Shown: piece by piece, positions 52,282 through 64,000 of the stretch
Numbering within the stretch: the stretch's first letter is position 1
Layout of the letters: every line of letters begins with the position of its first letter
Assembly (NCBI RefSeq): GCF_009389715.1
Contig: NW_024067981.1
Coordinates: forward strand, 186,001 to 250,000
Source: Phoenix dactylifera
Taxonomy: Eukaryota; Streptophyta; Magnoliopsida; Arecales; Arecaceae
Reading direction: 5' to 3'
DNA length: 64,000 nucleotides
Position numbers and translations under genes: made by a program
The notes under the pieces: model-generated
Seen by the model: the letters and a program-made list of their open reading frames with translations, nothing else
Told to the model about the DNA's origin: nothing
The model's database searches: none

Positions 52282-53745
52282 CTCGCGTAAGATCGTACCA
52301 AGCAAATTTCTACTTCCTCGAGATAAGTTGGATGGATTGTTGGGGGAGGATTATAAAGGGATGGGTAAGTCTAGAGATGAAAATGTTTCCCCCTCTTATA
52401 ATTCTTCATACTTAGACCGACGACTTCTTTGTCGATCTCACCGATTCTTTGGCCAAAGATAAGTTTTGTCGACGTCAAATTCGACAACGATGGCGACAAT
52501 AACAAAGAGTTCTTGGTGCTTGGTGTGAGATCCCCATAAAGAATAAGACAAGTTGCCGACTTTGGTAGGAGAAACCTTGTCAAGGCTTGAACTGCTTGGA
52601 CTATGGAATGAAGCTGTCGTTACTGGTGAGTCCATGTTTGCAGTTTGGGAAGATCAATTAGGTAGAGACAAAAATAGTTCCGCAGTGAAACTTGCATACG
52701 AAGTGTCTTATGGAAAGTAGTCGCAGTAGCGTGGGAGTGCTCAAGAGAGAGAGAATGAGCATGGCAGGCTATTGGATGAATGATGTTATCTTTGATCAAG
52801 AATAGACGTTCATTTGACAGGCTTAGGGCTTAAGGTCAGCAAATCCAGCACAATTGGGAGCGCATGCATGGGTGTCCCATAGCACACCATTAGATGAATG
52901 ATCCTGTCGCCGCTCTACCTAGGGTTATTACTTGACAAGGTTCAATGAAATCCAAGTAGAAGCATATTATAATTAACAGAGACATCAATGAAAAATTTCC
53001 TTGCACTTCTAAAATTATATGGAAATCGCATCTGTCTTCTTTACGTTTAATCCTGACCGTCTTCTTGTCCATCGTGCAATGCTGAAGATCATCAGTTCTT
53101 TTTTTTTTTATTTTAAAAAATTAGGGGAAAAGAGGATGGTAGATGTTCAAATAATTTAATTTATCACAGGCCACAATAAACTCCCCAATATCTGTACATA
53201 AAAATAGGTGGCTTCATGCCAGCCAAGCTAAGAACATTTGCGCAGCAAAAACAAGCTGGATGATCAGGCATGGCACCCACCACCTTCCATGATGTGTTAA
53301 CATAGACCAACATTTGACTTTTCCTCATATCAAGGCATTTGGGTTGCCAGGAAAACAAAATATCGAGGCAAGTGACTGAGGCAAAGCTCGGACAAAATGT
53401 TCTGTACAACAAGCACACGAAGAAAACAACAACCAACACCCAGAAGATGGCATGGCATGAATAGGCACATGGAATTCATGCACTGCAAATGGTAACAAAG
53501 CTCGATTACATGGAACTTCTTAAACAGTTAATTCGCACAAGAAAAGCATGTTCTAGATATCCTTTTTGATAATGACAGTATCGCATCACCTCAATAACAC
53601 AGGAATACGATCCAAGAATTCAAAAAGACATGTCCGCGCGCTTGATAACATAGAGAATTTGTAAGCCATATATGCACAAGCATGTGTTCCAAACTAAGCA
53701 TGTACAGGAACAGTGTCACATCTGAACAAAATCAACATAGCACTC
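52282..53745. other. Spacer: 5' flank of the 269-aa gene and 3' region of LIP5
   Basis: 52282-52640 is upstream of the 269-aa gene and has a TATAA-like stretch near 52350. The rest is AT-rich without an exon. The 3' UTR of the LIP5 gene presumably occupies part of 53160-53745, but no polyadenylation site is certain. Confidence 0.45.
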
Positions 53746-54872
53746 TCACGCCGAATGGGTTTCAGCTGAAGGATTAGTGAGAAGTTCAAGAGAACGCCGA
53801 AGAAAATCCACTGCAACTGGCACATCATCAAATGCAAGAGCACCAACAGCAAACCTTGCCGCCTTATGAGCCTCTGTGATCTTCTCTACAGGCGGCTGAT
53901 AATTGCTGTCGTACTTGTAGCTGGAGGTAGGTGGGGCTGGAGACCCAACATGATTGTCATTGCCACTGCCAGAACTGTATTGTACTGTTGATGGGTAGTT
54001 TGAAACTGAAGGCGCTGGTTCATGAGAGTAGGCAGCATCAGGGCCATGGTAGTAAGAAGGCTGATGTGTCGGGGCTGTGGGAAAGGTGCTCTCGTGGAAA
54101 CTTGGGTAAGACTGGAAATTCGGGTAAGAATATTGGGGGCTAGGATTTTCTGGAGAGTGGTAATTCTGTGGCATTGGTTGTTGCTCGCTTATGTAGGGTT
54201 GATGGTGGTATGGTTGAGGATACGAAGAAATTTCAGGTCGGTTGGTTGGCGGAAGCTGATGAAGTTCGCTGGATGGAAAATTGTTGCTCGAGAAAGAGGA
54301 AGGTGAAATATGTGGGTGTGCAGGGCTATGTTCATTGGCCTTATCTGCATGCTGAGGTGATGGATCAGCATCTGGATAGCTAGGTGAGAAGCTTTCAGTT
54401 CTTCCTAGATCCTGGGGAGGAAAAAAACTTGAACAGTAAGTCCTGGAAGGATTACCAATATTAAACCATCAGTTTTCATCAAAAATAATGAACAAACCCA
54501 TCAATTTCTTGGGTTTTAAAAAAAAAACGGAAAATTGAACGTCCTTGAAAAAAGTTGTAAATTGACCTTATCTCCATGCCAAGATATTGTATCACCACCT
54601 GATTCACTAGGGATGACGCTCTCGCTTGGTCCCAGGTCCTGACCCAAAGAAAGGAATCAGTTAAACCTTGTGCAAGCATGATGAATTCAGAAGTTTCTTA
54701 TTTAATGTTTATACAATTCCAAATTTCTTCTGATGGTTAATAAGAATGAATTTTTAAGGTTTGGACTGTTATTATTATTATTGTTTAATTTCAACGTCTT
54801 GTACGGGGTTACCTTTGAAGGAACTTAGCAGCTTCTTAACAACTGGAATAGCCTTTTTTTAATCCATAGAAG

Positions 54873-54913
<41 letters not shown>

Positions 54914-57900
54914 TATATATATAATGCTTAAGAGATAAAATTCCACTGAACATCAAGTTTGCATCTTCCTACAAGCAGTTAATTATAAAATGTAAAATAA
55001 TACAAGCCCCCCTTCCAAACCCCGGAGTCAATGTTCCTGCTGCAACTTTTAGTCCCAAAATTTATCAAATTCTTGCCATGCTCCAACATAGCACCACATA
55101 TACTTTTGCAAGGATTCAACCATTTCTTCCCTTACAAATTGCCTACCCGGTGACAAAAAAGAAAAAGATTTTCCAGTAACCTTGTTCATCTGCGAGAGAG
55201 ATGGCTTTGATCTACCATTATGAATTATACTACATGCTTGCAAGGATACTAGAGATCTTAAAAAATCACACCAAATCCACTCTACCTAAGAGAATAGACA
55301 CGTAAACCATTTCTATGTCCACTTCATAAAGGACTACATCCATTCTCCATCTTCCTTTCTGAAAGGATGCCAGAAGCAGGGCTTTTCCCCAAGACACAAG
55401 CTACATGACAACATTAATCCACTATGAACCTTGAATTTCCTAGTCTTCCAAAGTCATGTTGGAGGTCAGCAAGAACCACATAGGTGTAAGACTTCCTACG
55501 GAGAGACACTGGCCCAACACATGCACTGATGCACACATACACAAAGCATGTGTTAAATCCCCTTAAGACTTCCTCACAAGACCTCCAGAGAACAGCTTAC
55601 CTATCAGAAGCAAAAATAAAGGTATATACAAAAGCAAAAGGCAAATCCACACCACTTATCTTTCCATATATAGTCTTCAATCCATCATGCCCAAAATCTA
55701 AAGACCACTATGAACACCTATCCTTCCCCTGACCAACTAGACAAAGGAAATACCACTTTAATCTATGCCATACAGTGTGAAGGCATGCTGCTAATGCTCC
55801 TACTTTTCCAAAAGGGCTTTTTGAAGCATTCCAGTGAAAGTTCTTTTAACAAGAATCACTTTTTCACTTGTTTGGTGTTTGGTAACACATAATATGGAAG
55901 CATCTCTTAGATGTATTTGGCCCCAATAGGCCTGAATCTAATTATGGTAGGACTACATCCAGCTTTCTTAAAATTTCAATTTAGAATAAGGACTTCAAGA
56001 TAATTAGCACAATCATATGTTGAGTTTGGATTAAGTCCATGAGTCGATTAAATTAAATTTTACCTAATTCATGTGCATCTCCAATTCTTATGCGAGGCTA
56101 ATGACAATCCAACACAGCACGGTTGGACTCAGCTACAACCATCATGGCCCTAATCTGGTCATACGTCTGTTACGCACACTGGACTTGTAAATTCAGGTCA
56201 AATTGTGTTGGCTGACCCAAATTCAATTAAAAATGGCATGTCCGATAAATAATGCATGATGGATGGTAGACAACGGGTTCTCGCTGAAGGCTTCCAGTGG
56301 CCACTTGTATCTTCCTCACGTACAGTTCCTCCCAAAATATTCAAAATATGTTGGGATACCAATTAGGGGCTGGAAATGGGTCTTGGCCAACATAAGGCCA
56401 ATGTCAAGGAGCTCTCATTTGAGCCGAGCCTCAATTTCAAGCTTTTTAGGCTTTCGGACATCCACAGCACAAGTCAATACTGGATTAATACATAGAAAAG
56501 CAATGTGTAAAATCTTAATATGTAGATGGTTGTAAACTTGATTAACATAATCCAGCAACAGTTATGCTTCTTGTTTCTCTATGTTATAAAGGGATACCAA
56601 CAACAACAACAACAGAAAAAGTGGTCAAATGAGGAGCATATTAACCCCCTTTATGAAATGTTTGATCTACACGATCAGTTTTCCCCAATGATTTGTCAAC
56701 TTCATCTCATCTAGGTCATATTCATTGCCTCTAGGTCATTTGATCCCTAGCAATGGTCTTCATCATATTGCCACACCATACAACCTCATCATTGCACCAC
56801 CTGTCACCACTCCAATGGTTGTGATACAGTCAGGCCGCCAGCCAAATATCCTCTAAATCTACATCTCAATATGCTATTACACAGCCCATCTTCACCCACT
56901 GCCATCTCCTTAATTATTGCATGTCACCATCAACATCCAACCACTTCCTCTCCTTTTGTCCAACCTCACAAGACTCCTGCCCTTCTCTCAACTTCCATCC
57001 AAGTTAACCAAACAGGGATGGGATTCACACTTCGGACAGTCAAAGGCGATGCCTATGCCCTTTCCTACTCTTTTTGGGATCCTTTCCCTGCCTTCGCCTA
57101 TGGTACTACCATAGCTACAATTGGTCATACCGCTTAAATATGAAGCAAGGATAGAATAGGTATAGGCATGCCTTGATTTTGTATTTAGCCCAAGCTAATT
57201 ATGACAAAGCTGAGCTTGTGTCTATCTACATACAGGAAAAGAAGTCTGCCTCTGCACCCAACCAATCTCATACCATTTTTTGTACCATGACAAATCCCCA
57301 AATGTGCTTTTTAAATCCCCCACTTTCAGAAGAGAGAGTTAAATACATGGGCAGGAACTCTCAACACCCTTCCCGAACATCTCCACCTAGTGCCCCACCA
57401 AAACTTTCTTCATGCCAAGTTTGCCAACCATGATCGTGAAGCTCTTATCTGAGCTAACCAAGGAATAGTGACCTATTCAGAAGAATATTAACTACAAATG
57501 AAACCTAACTGTGAGTATAATTATTAATAACTTGATCTATAATAACAAGATGCCCAATATTTGCTTGTAAAATCAACATCCTTTTCTTCTTCTAGCTTAT
57601 ATGACCACACCAATCTCCTACAATCCAAACTTGAGGTCATTGAACTCTTTAAAACCTAGATGCACTTTGAATCTCACAGAATAAGCAGAGGCTAGCCACT
57701 AAGAAATATTATGATCAAGTTAATAAACATACATATGAATTGGTTGGGGAACTTGAGGGCATCGATAGATCTTTTTCACCACCAGGAGGTCCAGGTTCAG
57801 GTCTCCGTCCTTCTTTCAAAGCTCTTCTTATTTCTGCAGCTTTCCATAGAGCATACTTCTGCTTCTGTTCAATCTGCAAATGGAAATAGGACAAAAGTCC

Positions 57901-60900
57901 TCAATTTAGCTGAGTCATATCACAGTCCATTTAAATGCAGTTAGAAATATAAAAGAAAGAGAAATAGTACATAGGAACAATGGATTAATTATGCAACCAG
58001 TAATGAGAAGACAAACTTACATCTGGCTGAAGTTCACCAAACTGATTCAGAATCTCAAAGAAGATGCTTGCAGCATAAAAAGTTTTTGCAGTATTCCTGT
58101 AAAACCAATAATAAATTAATCTTCACCTGCATTTGCAAGACCAACAACCGATCTCCTTAAGACAACTGATATAAAAGAAACAATAATGAAAAATGTGGTA
58201 TTTAAAATACAAGTCAGCGCGCCCAGCTCGATCTTGCTTATCTGCCTTTGCAAAGACATTTGATGCAAATCCTTCCACATAAAGGTAATCTTCAGGCCCT
58301 AACTTCAGTGATTTCTTATCCTGTTGGAAGGCATGACAAGTCCATATCAATAAACAGATGAACAATATTTCAATCAATGATATCCCAATCCATCTAAATT
58401 GGAGCATTCCATTCCAGCTATAATCATTAATAAGTATCTCAGGCTATCAAAATAACTGCTCTATTTGTTGATGAGATAAACAAGAGAAAATCACACCTCC
58501 ATAGCATCAGAAACCACTGGTTCTCACACCTTAATATCTACGACAAATTTGTAAAATTGCCCATGCAACACAATTATGCTAACCAACTAATTAGATAATG
58601 ACTTGCGGATGAAATGCTCGATAAGATCTAAACTTATATGCAAAAATTTGAAACAGCACTTAGAAATCCAAAAGCAAAACATATGCTCACTATAACTTGA
58701 AGTTTAATCCAGTGCCCACCTTTATTTCCAATTCAACAGACAATGGCTGGAGAAGGGAACATATGTGCCAAATTTGATGATGTACAATTCTTTTGAATTA
58801 GAGAGGTTTGCAAGAATGTCGTTTTATTATCTAGAAACTACATTTCATGTTTCTGTCATTGAGAATTTTTTTCGAATGCTCCAATTATGTCTAGTTGTAT
58901 ACAGAATCTCAATCTCTGGCTTAGCTGCAGGAATCTACTACATTTGGCACCACATCCACTCCATATAAACATTTTTCACTCCCATTGACTCTCCTATTTT
59001 TATACACTTTCCATCTTTCTAATGCATGTAGCAGTGGCTATGCTACGATGAATCGATTTAATCGGCTCAGGTTGTGCCCCCAGTTTTCTCCATCTGCATC
59101 TCAAACCACAAATAAGTTTCTTGGAAAGGCACAGGCCAAAGACATGCGAACATGGTTAATCAATTATCACAAATATTATAAATATGAGATACATTTACCA
59201 GGAATTAATTTCCCTGCACTCACTTTTACCTGCCAGTCCCCTTTGTCTACACGGATATGTAGGTTTTGCAGCTTGATTGTCTCATATAAGCAAAAGTTCA
59301 ATCAGAAAGTATTGGTCGCAACTATAAATTGATCATCTCTATTTTATGTTGCAAGAAGACTGTAACAATGGCCAAAAATAAGGAAAGATGCAGTTTCTAC
59401 TTTCTACCATGACTTATAGCTAGTTCAGCCATAAACACTCTCGTTAAAACCCAAATCATGTTTTGAATGAGCGCCACATGACGCTGACTCCAGGGGTTTT
59501 TGCTCGATCTAAATCAAACAGGATCACTAAAATAGGAGTGATGCATAAATAATTCACACCTTAATTATAGGTCAAAGGTGTAATGAATTGTATGGGTGTG
59601 TGCATTCATATATGTGTCAGTCCATCCATGAATCTGCCAGTCCATTGCTTAGTAATTGAATGTTCTACCTAGGATAACACACTGCACCTATTTTGGAATC
59701 TTCCCAGAATCTTGAACCCACATCCACTTATTAAGTACTTTCTTACTAAAACTGTTTCTAAGATATCTGCTTCCCCAAAATCTGCACCTGCTACCAATTC
59801 TAACAACTAAGGTCCATCCATCTGTCCAATACAAGCATCTTGGACTCAAGGCCTTTTTGTGAAGGGTGGTGCAAACAAGATCACCAACTGCACTCTTTCT
59901 TAGAGTGCCCCACATAGTCAAAGTCAAAAGAATATTAGAGTGCACCGCTTTGTGTCCTTGGTTGCATCCATCTGTCCAATACAAGCATCTTGGACTCCAA
60001 GTCCTTCCTTGTGAAGGGTAGCACAAACAAGATCACCAACCACACCCTTTCTTATAGTTCCCCGCAAACGGAAAGTCAAAAGAATATTTCAGTGCACCGC
60101 TTCATGTCCTTGGTCCCTTTTGCACATGCATGGAATGTGACAAACTCTAGTATGTGAGTGTGTGCGAGTGTAGAGGTGGAGAGAGACAGAGAAAATTAAA
60201 TAGAGCACTTTTGAGAGCCTTTGACCTCAAATGCTTACCAATGCAAAGAATGATGGTCCTCTTAGAATGAAAATCTGTGCCATTGATCATTATCAATAAT
60301 ATAAATTGGCTACAAACCAATCATGCATTTTGAAGGTCCTCTACCCGTCCATCAAATGCATATGAAATGTGAAATTTTAACAGCATCGTACTATGCTTTG
60401 ATATGAATTACCCAAATCATCTGATTTATTGTCTATACATATTTTTACTTACTTATATCAAGATCAATGATTTGGGTTTAAAAATTGTATATCATATAAT
60501 ATACTTTTGCACGGTAGCTACATTGCTACAACTCATTTGTACCCACTTGAGACATAGGTTAGGAGACCTCCAAAACAAATGTTAGTTTGTAGATGTTCTA
60601 GACGTTGTAGATCATGAAAACGGTGTTGATTTTCATTCTGAGAGGGTAATTGTGGATTTTTATTAGAAAGCATTTGGGACCAAAGCTCTCAAAAACAGTC
60701 TAGCTCAGCCCTCGCTCTCTTTCCCCTGGCACCTTTGTGCAAATGGGCTAACCCTGTTTCATTTAGATGATTTCCCTGAAATAGAAAGTATATGACAGAA
60801 TCTAGGGCTGCATCTAGGTTTCCCATTACTGATATTATTACTTTACCCTTATAGCAAACAATAAGCATAATTTCGCCTCATCCTTGTATCTCCATCTCAC

Positions 60901-61637
60901 AGCCCAAGGGTTTGAGTATTGAAAAAAGAGTGATTGAGATGGGAGAAATAGAAGATCCAAGACCCTAGTTACAACTCAACTAATATTTCAATCCCAAGGT
61001 GTTAATAAGGTTGGCAAGCTTATTTCTTATGTCACCTTGTCAGAAAATTTACTTCCACAATCGAGGATCTACAGAGGGAAAACCAGAACTTCCAGTTAAC
61101 CTATTCCTTACAGATCTTGAAGGAATTCCAATGATTCATTCTCACACACAATAGGCCCCTCATCAAAGAAAACCACTAATCTCACAACCAAAGCAATGCA
61201 CATAAGAAAACACCAATATACTCTAAATCATCACAGAGTTCATCTTAATTCAGTCCATAAAGATGGCCAGGCCCTTTCTGAATTTAGAACACATAAAGTT
61301 CGCATCGAATTATATAAATAAGGGGGCATCAAAAGAGAAAAATTGAAACATGACCTTCTCGAGCTGATTCATGAGGGAGACGAGAAGGGCGTTGGTGGTC
61401 TTGGTGCGCTCCTTCTGCGGGATCTTGAGCCCTTTCTCCATCGCAAACAATCGGCCTGGAATCGATCGGATGTCAGCGACGATAAAGGAAAAGGCGAGAG
61501 AGGGAACGAGAAATCCAGGGTTAGGGTTATGGAATTCTCTCACAATAGTAGGCGACGAGGGGCTCGTGCTTCTGAAGCTCGTCGGCTCGTTGGAGATAGG
61601 GCAGAAGGACCTTCGCGGGCTCGGCCTCGCTCCCCAT
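53746..61637 (-). CDS. LIP5: VTA1 homologue LIP5, ESCRT-III/VPS4 cofactor (7 exons)
   Basis: LIP5 binds and stimulates the AAA ATPase VPS4/SKD1, which dismantles ESCRT-III at multivesicular endosomes; in plants it supports MVB trafficking and stress responses. Exons in order: 61544-61637, 61355-61455, 58211-58320, 58021-58096, 57733-57873, 54567-54638 and 53746-54411. All are GT-AG with phases that fit, giving 419 aa, about the family's usual length. Residues 1-170 form the MIT-containing Vta1 domain (VLLPYLQRADELQKHEPLVA, then RLFAMEKGLKIPQKERTKTT, then ADKQDRAGRADLNTAKTFYA). A Pro/Ser/Tyr/His-rich linker (SP sites, possible MAP-kinase targets) leads to the C-terminal VPS4-binding domain (KITEAHKAARFAVGALAFDD and VAVDFLRRSLELLTNP). 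Introns 2 (about 3.0 kb) and 5 (about 3.1 kb) are long and contain repeats. The ATG gives MGSEAEPAKV, as expected. Confidence 0.95.
54877..54925. repeat. (TA)n microsatellite in LIP5 intron 5
   Basis: About 49 bp of nearly pure AT/TA dinucleotides with a few AATA interruptions. It is likely polymorphic and has no coding role. Confidence 0.95.
59817..60116. repeat. Tandem duplication, two 150-bp units, in LIP5 intron 2
   Basis: The unit TCCATCTGTCCAATACAAGC starts at 59817 and again at 59967. Units share AAACAAGATCACCAAC, AAAGTCAAAAGAATATT and GTGCACCGCTT, with scattered substitutions. No gene is encoded. It is likely a local duplication of a dispersed repeat. Confidence 0.9.
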
Positions 61638-61800
61638 CTTCCCTTCACCCGATCAACACGACGGCGAAACGCGAACGCGTGTGTGTGAGAGAGAGGAGAC
61701 TATCCGGCGAAAGGGAGAAAACGGAGAACTCTAGAAGAGAGGTTTGCTACTATTATTAATCGCTTGGGAGAAATATAAAAGAAGAAGAAACTTCCCGGTT
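61545..61800 (-). promoter_or_regulatory. LIP5 promoter region with candidate TATA box; CCCTAACCCT motif in intron 1
   Basis: On the minus strand TTTTATATTT at 61771-61780 lies about 135 bp before the ATG and could be the TATA box. Upstream is AT-rich, whereas the first exon is GC-rich. The short first intron (61456-61543) contains CCCTAACCCT, a telo-box-like motif. Position and motif only. Confidence 0.35.
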
Positions 61801-63712
61801 CTTCGAAGGAAACCACCAAGAGCCGCGCAATAGAGAACTTGCGAAGGCTTGGGCTATTTTAAACTTGGCTTGGGCTTTGACTTTCTCTCATTCTTATTAA
61901 TTTCATTTATTTTATTTTATTTTTTTTTGGTGCTAAAATAGGCATTTTATACATTATGAATACGAATACACCCAATAGAATCAAAATACAAAAGGTCCCG
62001 AAGTGCTTTAGACATCTCTCTCTTTCCAGCGCATAAAATTTATTTTATTTTATTCAAAGCACCTTATTTCATCAGCATGAACTAATATTGTATCATATGC
62101 ATTGAGCCATTGAGCATATATTCTTCATAAACAACTGTCACGGACTTCCTTACTTTTAAACCACTTGGTGGTTTGGGTGAAGTGTTGGCAAATCATTTAG
62201 AGGAGGTTTGGTACATGATGGTATAGGTGTAAATGATGAGATTACAGTATTTAATTGCACCATGATAATCCTATATGACAGTGATCCCAAATCATATCCA
62301 TTTCTTAAATTACCATCCAATCTAGTCGTAAAAAATTATCTTTGAAAAAGAGTATCAATATCACTCAAGGCCAGTAATCTTAAGCTAAAATTTGGAACAA
62401 AAACGCTCCTTGACTTGGCAGGGAAAAAAAAAGGGTATCAATAAACCAATAACATATTATATCAATATTAGATATATTATATTTTACATATATAGTATTT
62501 ATGATATACATTATATTATAATATACTATTAATCATATTATTATTCAATTATATTTTTAAATATAATAGAAATGTATTATTGCACTTCATATACATGAAA
62601 TTATTTAATATATTGCTTCTATTAGCCTTATTTTCCAAATTAAAATAAATATTAGTATTAAAATAATAGCATCTTATAAATATAAATGAAAAAAATTAAT
62701 TCTATAATAAAAATTAATATATTTTATAGGATTAATAATTTATAAAACTAATAAATATATTTTATAAAATTATATTTTAAATTTATTATAATATATTTTT
62801 ATATGATCAACAAAATATATTTTATAGAATATACGGAGTAGTTTTGATATTATACAGCCAATGATATTGAATTTCTACGAAGTACAAAACATGATACTCG
62901 TATACATCCACAAATTTTTAATCATTGAACATAACATACTAAACTCATAACATACTAAACTCAGAGATCAGATTATCCCAAGATAATGATCACCAATGAT
63001 CTAAGATATCCCATTTGAAACGCCAAATACCACCTTAGGTTTAGCCGTGGAGTGAGAGTCCAATGAGTCTGCACCCAATCCTGGAGTTTTGCTAAAACAT
63101 CCAGAAACTTTGTTACGGATGCCAAGTTAACGCGATCTGGGTGATATCATGAGATGCTAGTGCTACTGTGAGATTGATACATGCATATAATTGACCTATG
63201 AGATTTAGCAACAGTTTGCTGTCACACTGAAACCTATACACCATATTCACCTCCACTTTTCAATGAACGGTATCTGATTCTCTCGGCACACGCAATTTTC
63301 CTGCCCATAATATGGTAAACCGCAAGAGTGAGAAAGATGTAATGTGGTTTTGCTTGTGATTCCGTGGGGCTGAAAGCAGGTCAGGAAATAGTAATCTTCA
63401 AAAACCCAGTCAACGCAAGCTCAAGTGATGAAAACAAAAGTTCCCCTACTTCTTACCCAAGTTATTTATGCACAAGGCTACAACTGAGAACAAGAAAAAT
63501 AAATTTTTATGAAGTGTATCCATTAGAAGTTTGACAACCAACAGAGCCTCACCATATAATAAAAGATGACTTGGAAAGCCCTCATGCAGAGTAATGCCTA
63601 ACTCCACCCAGTAAATAATTACTGTCCTCCACAACACACATCTACTAACCACACAAGCTATATTTGTGATCTTACACGCATAAGCTACCTATATCATACG
63701 CTTAGATTAAAG
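61801..63712. other. Intergenic between LIP5 and MAP65
   Basis: Very AT-rich sequence, extreme at 62440-62840. No exon or transposon ends are seen. The last 250 bases before 63713 are presumably the 3' UTR of the MAP65 gene. Confidence 0.5.
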
Positions 63713-64000
63713 TCATGGCGAAGCAGGAACTGGGTCATTGCTAGACACATAGGAAACAGCATCCTCTTTTCCTATGGCCACAAAATTTGCTGGAGCAGCC
63801 GGCCGTGTATTGCCGCACTTCCCATCCTTGCTCGTGGATCTGGCACCGTTGCTTCCACTTTGGTTTGTGTTCAGGGATAATCTTCGACCGGGAGTTCCAT
63901 TTGATGCAGCGCCATTTGCACGAGGGCCCACAACTTTCTTTGGAGCAAGAGGCCGGTTTGGACTTGGCTTGGCGAAGATAGATTCCTGTTCTGTATTTAG
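63713..64000 (-). CDS. MAP65 microtubule-associated protein, C-terminal end (partial)
   Basis: The minus-strand frame is open from the window edge to TGA at 63713-63715, giving 95 residues. It starts LNTEQESIFAKPSPNRPLAP, continues KKVVGPRANGAASNG, GRRLSLNTNQ and NFVAIGKEDAVSYVSSNDPV, and ends PASP. This is the basic, unstructured tail of plant 65-kDa MAPs, which cross-link and bundle antiparallel microtubules in the preprophase band, phragmoplast and cortical array. The RRLSL site fits a basophilic or Aurora-type kinase target; TPGR and SPNR are possible proline-directed sites. The dimerisation and microtubule-binding domains lie beyond the window, so the paralogue cannot be named. The TGA after SP matches the family end. 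Confidence 0.85.
   Translation of the reverse strand, partial: LNTEQESIFAKPSPNRPLAPKKVVGPRANGAASNGTPGRRLSLNTNQSGSNGARSTSKDGKCGNTRPAAPANFVAIGKEDAVSYVSSNDPVPASP

Overview
This is a plant nuclear window, most likely from a commelinid monocot. A palm is my best guess, but that is an inference. The signs are long-intron genes with GT-AG splicing, AT-rich introns and spacers, GC-rich first exons (the monocot 5' GC gradient), plant-specific families, and nested plant transposons. There are no operons, CRISPR arrays or bacterial features. I found no convincing undescribed biological system. The interest lies in gene structure and nested mobile elements.

Layout of the left part. Positions 1-1632 (+) are the last two exons of a BPI/LBP-family gene, with a miniature LTR element (TRIM) in its last intron. 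Positions 4103-8666 (+) hold a complete eight-exon gene for an organelle-type short tRNase Z, 367 aa, with all junctions in phase. Positions 11437-18597 (+) hold a PHD-finger gene with a BAH-like C-terminal region. It has a GC-AG intron, a 124-bp G-tract in the next intron, and a terminal exon broken by apparent compensating indels.

The middle (about 18.6-48.2 kb) is a transposon-rich spacer. 21515-26411 is a deleted minus-strand Ty3/gypsy chromovirus with about 650-bp LTRs. 26700-27857 is a TRIM-like element containing a long inverted repeat. 27905-33075 is a 5'-truncated LINE split by a 2647-bp hAT element that has a perfect 8-bp target duplication. Two more LINE 3' fragments lie at 37.95-39.27 and 39.77-40.15 kb. 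A 150-180 bp tandem repeat at 43439-46015 is interrupted by a 1960-bp solo LTR with a 5-bp duplication.

The right part. 48179-50507 (+) is an unprocessed pseudogene of the TFIIF alpha subunit C-terminus. 51472-52281 (-) is an intact intronless ORF of 269 aa with an internal 94-residue duplication and an MGSNLC start; I do not recognise it. 53746-61637 (-) is a complete seven-exon VTA1/LIP5 gene, 419 aa. 63713-64000 (-) is the C-terminal end of a MAP65 microtubule-associated protein.

The functional genes are unrelated housekeeping genes: tRNA 3' processing, chromatin reading, ESCRT/MVB sorting, microtubule bundling and lipid binding. They are separated by transposon-derived spacers. Exon coordinates were placed by hand from reading frame, splice consensus and remembered family features, without alignments or transcripts.
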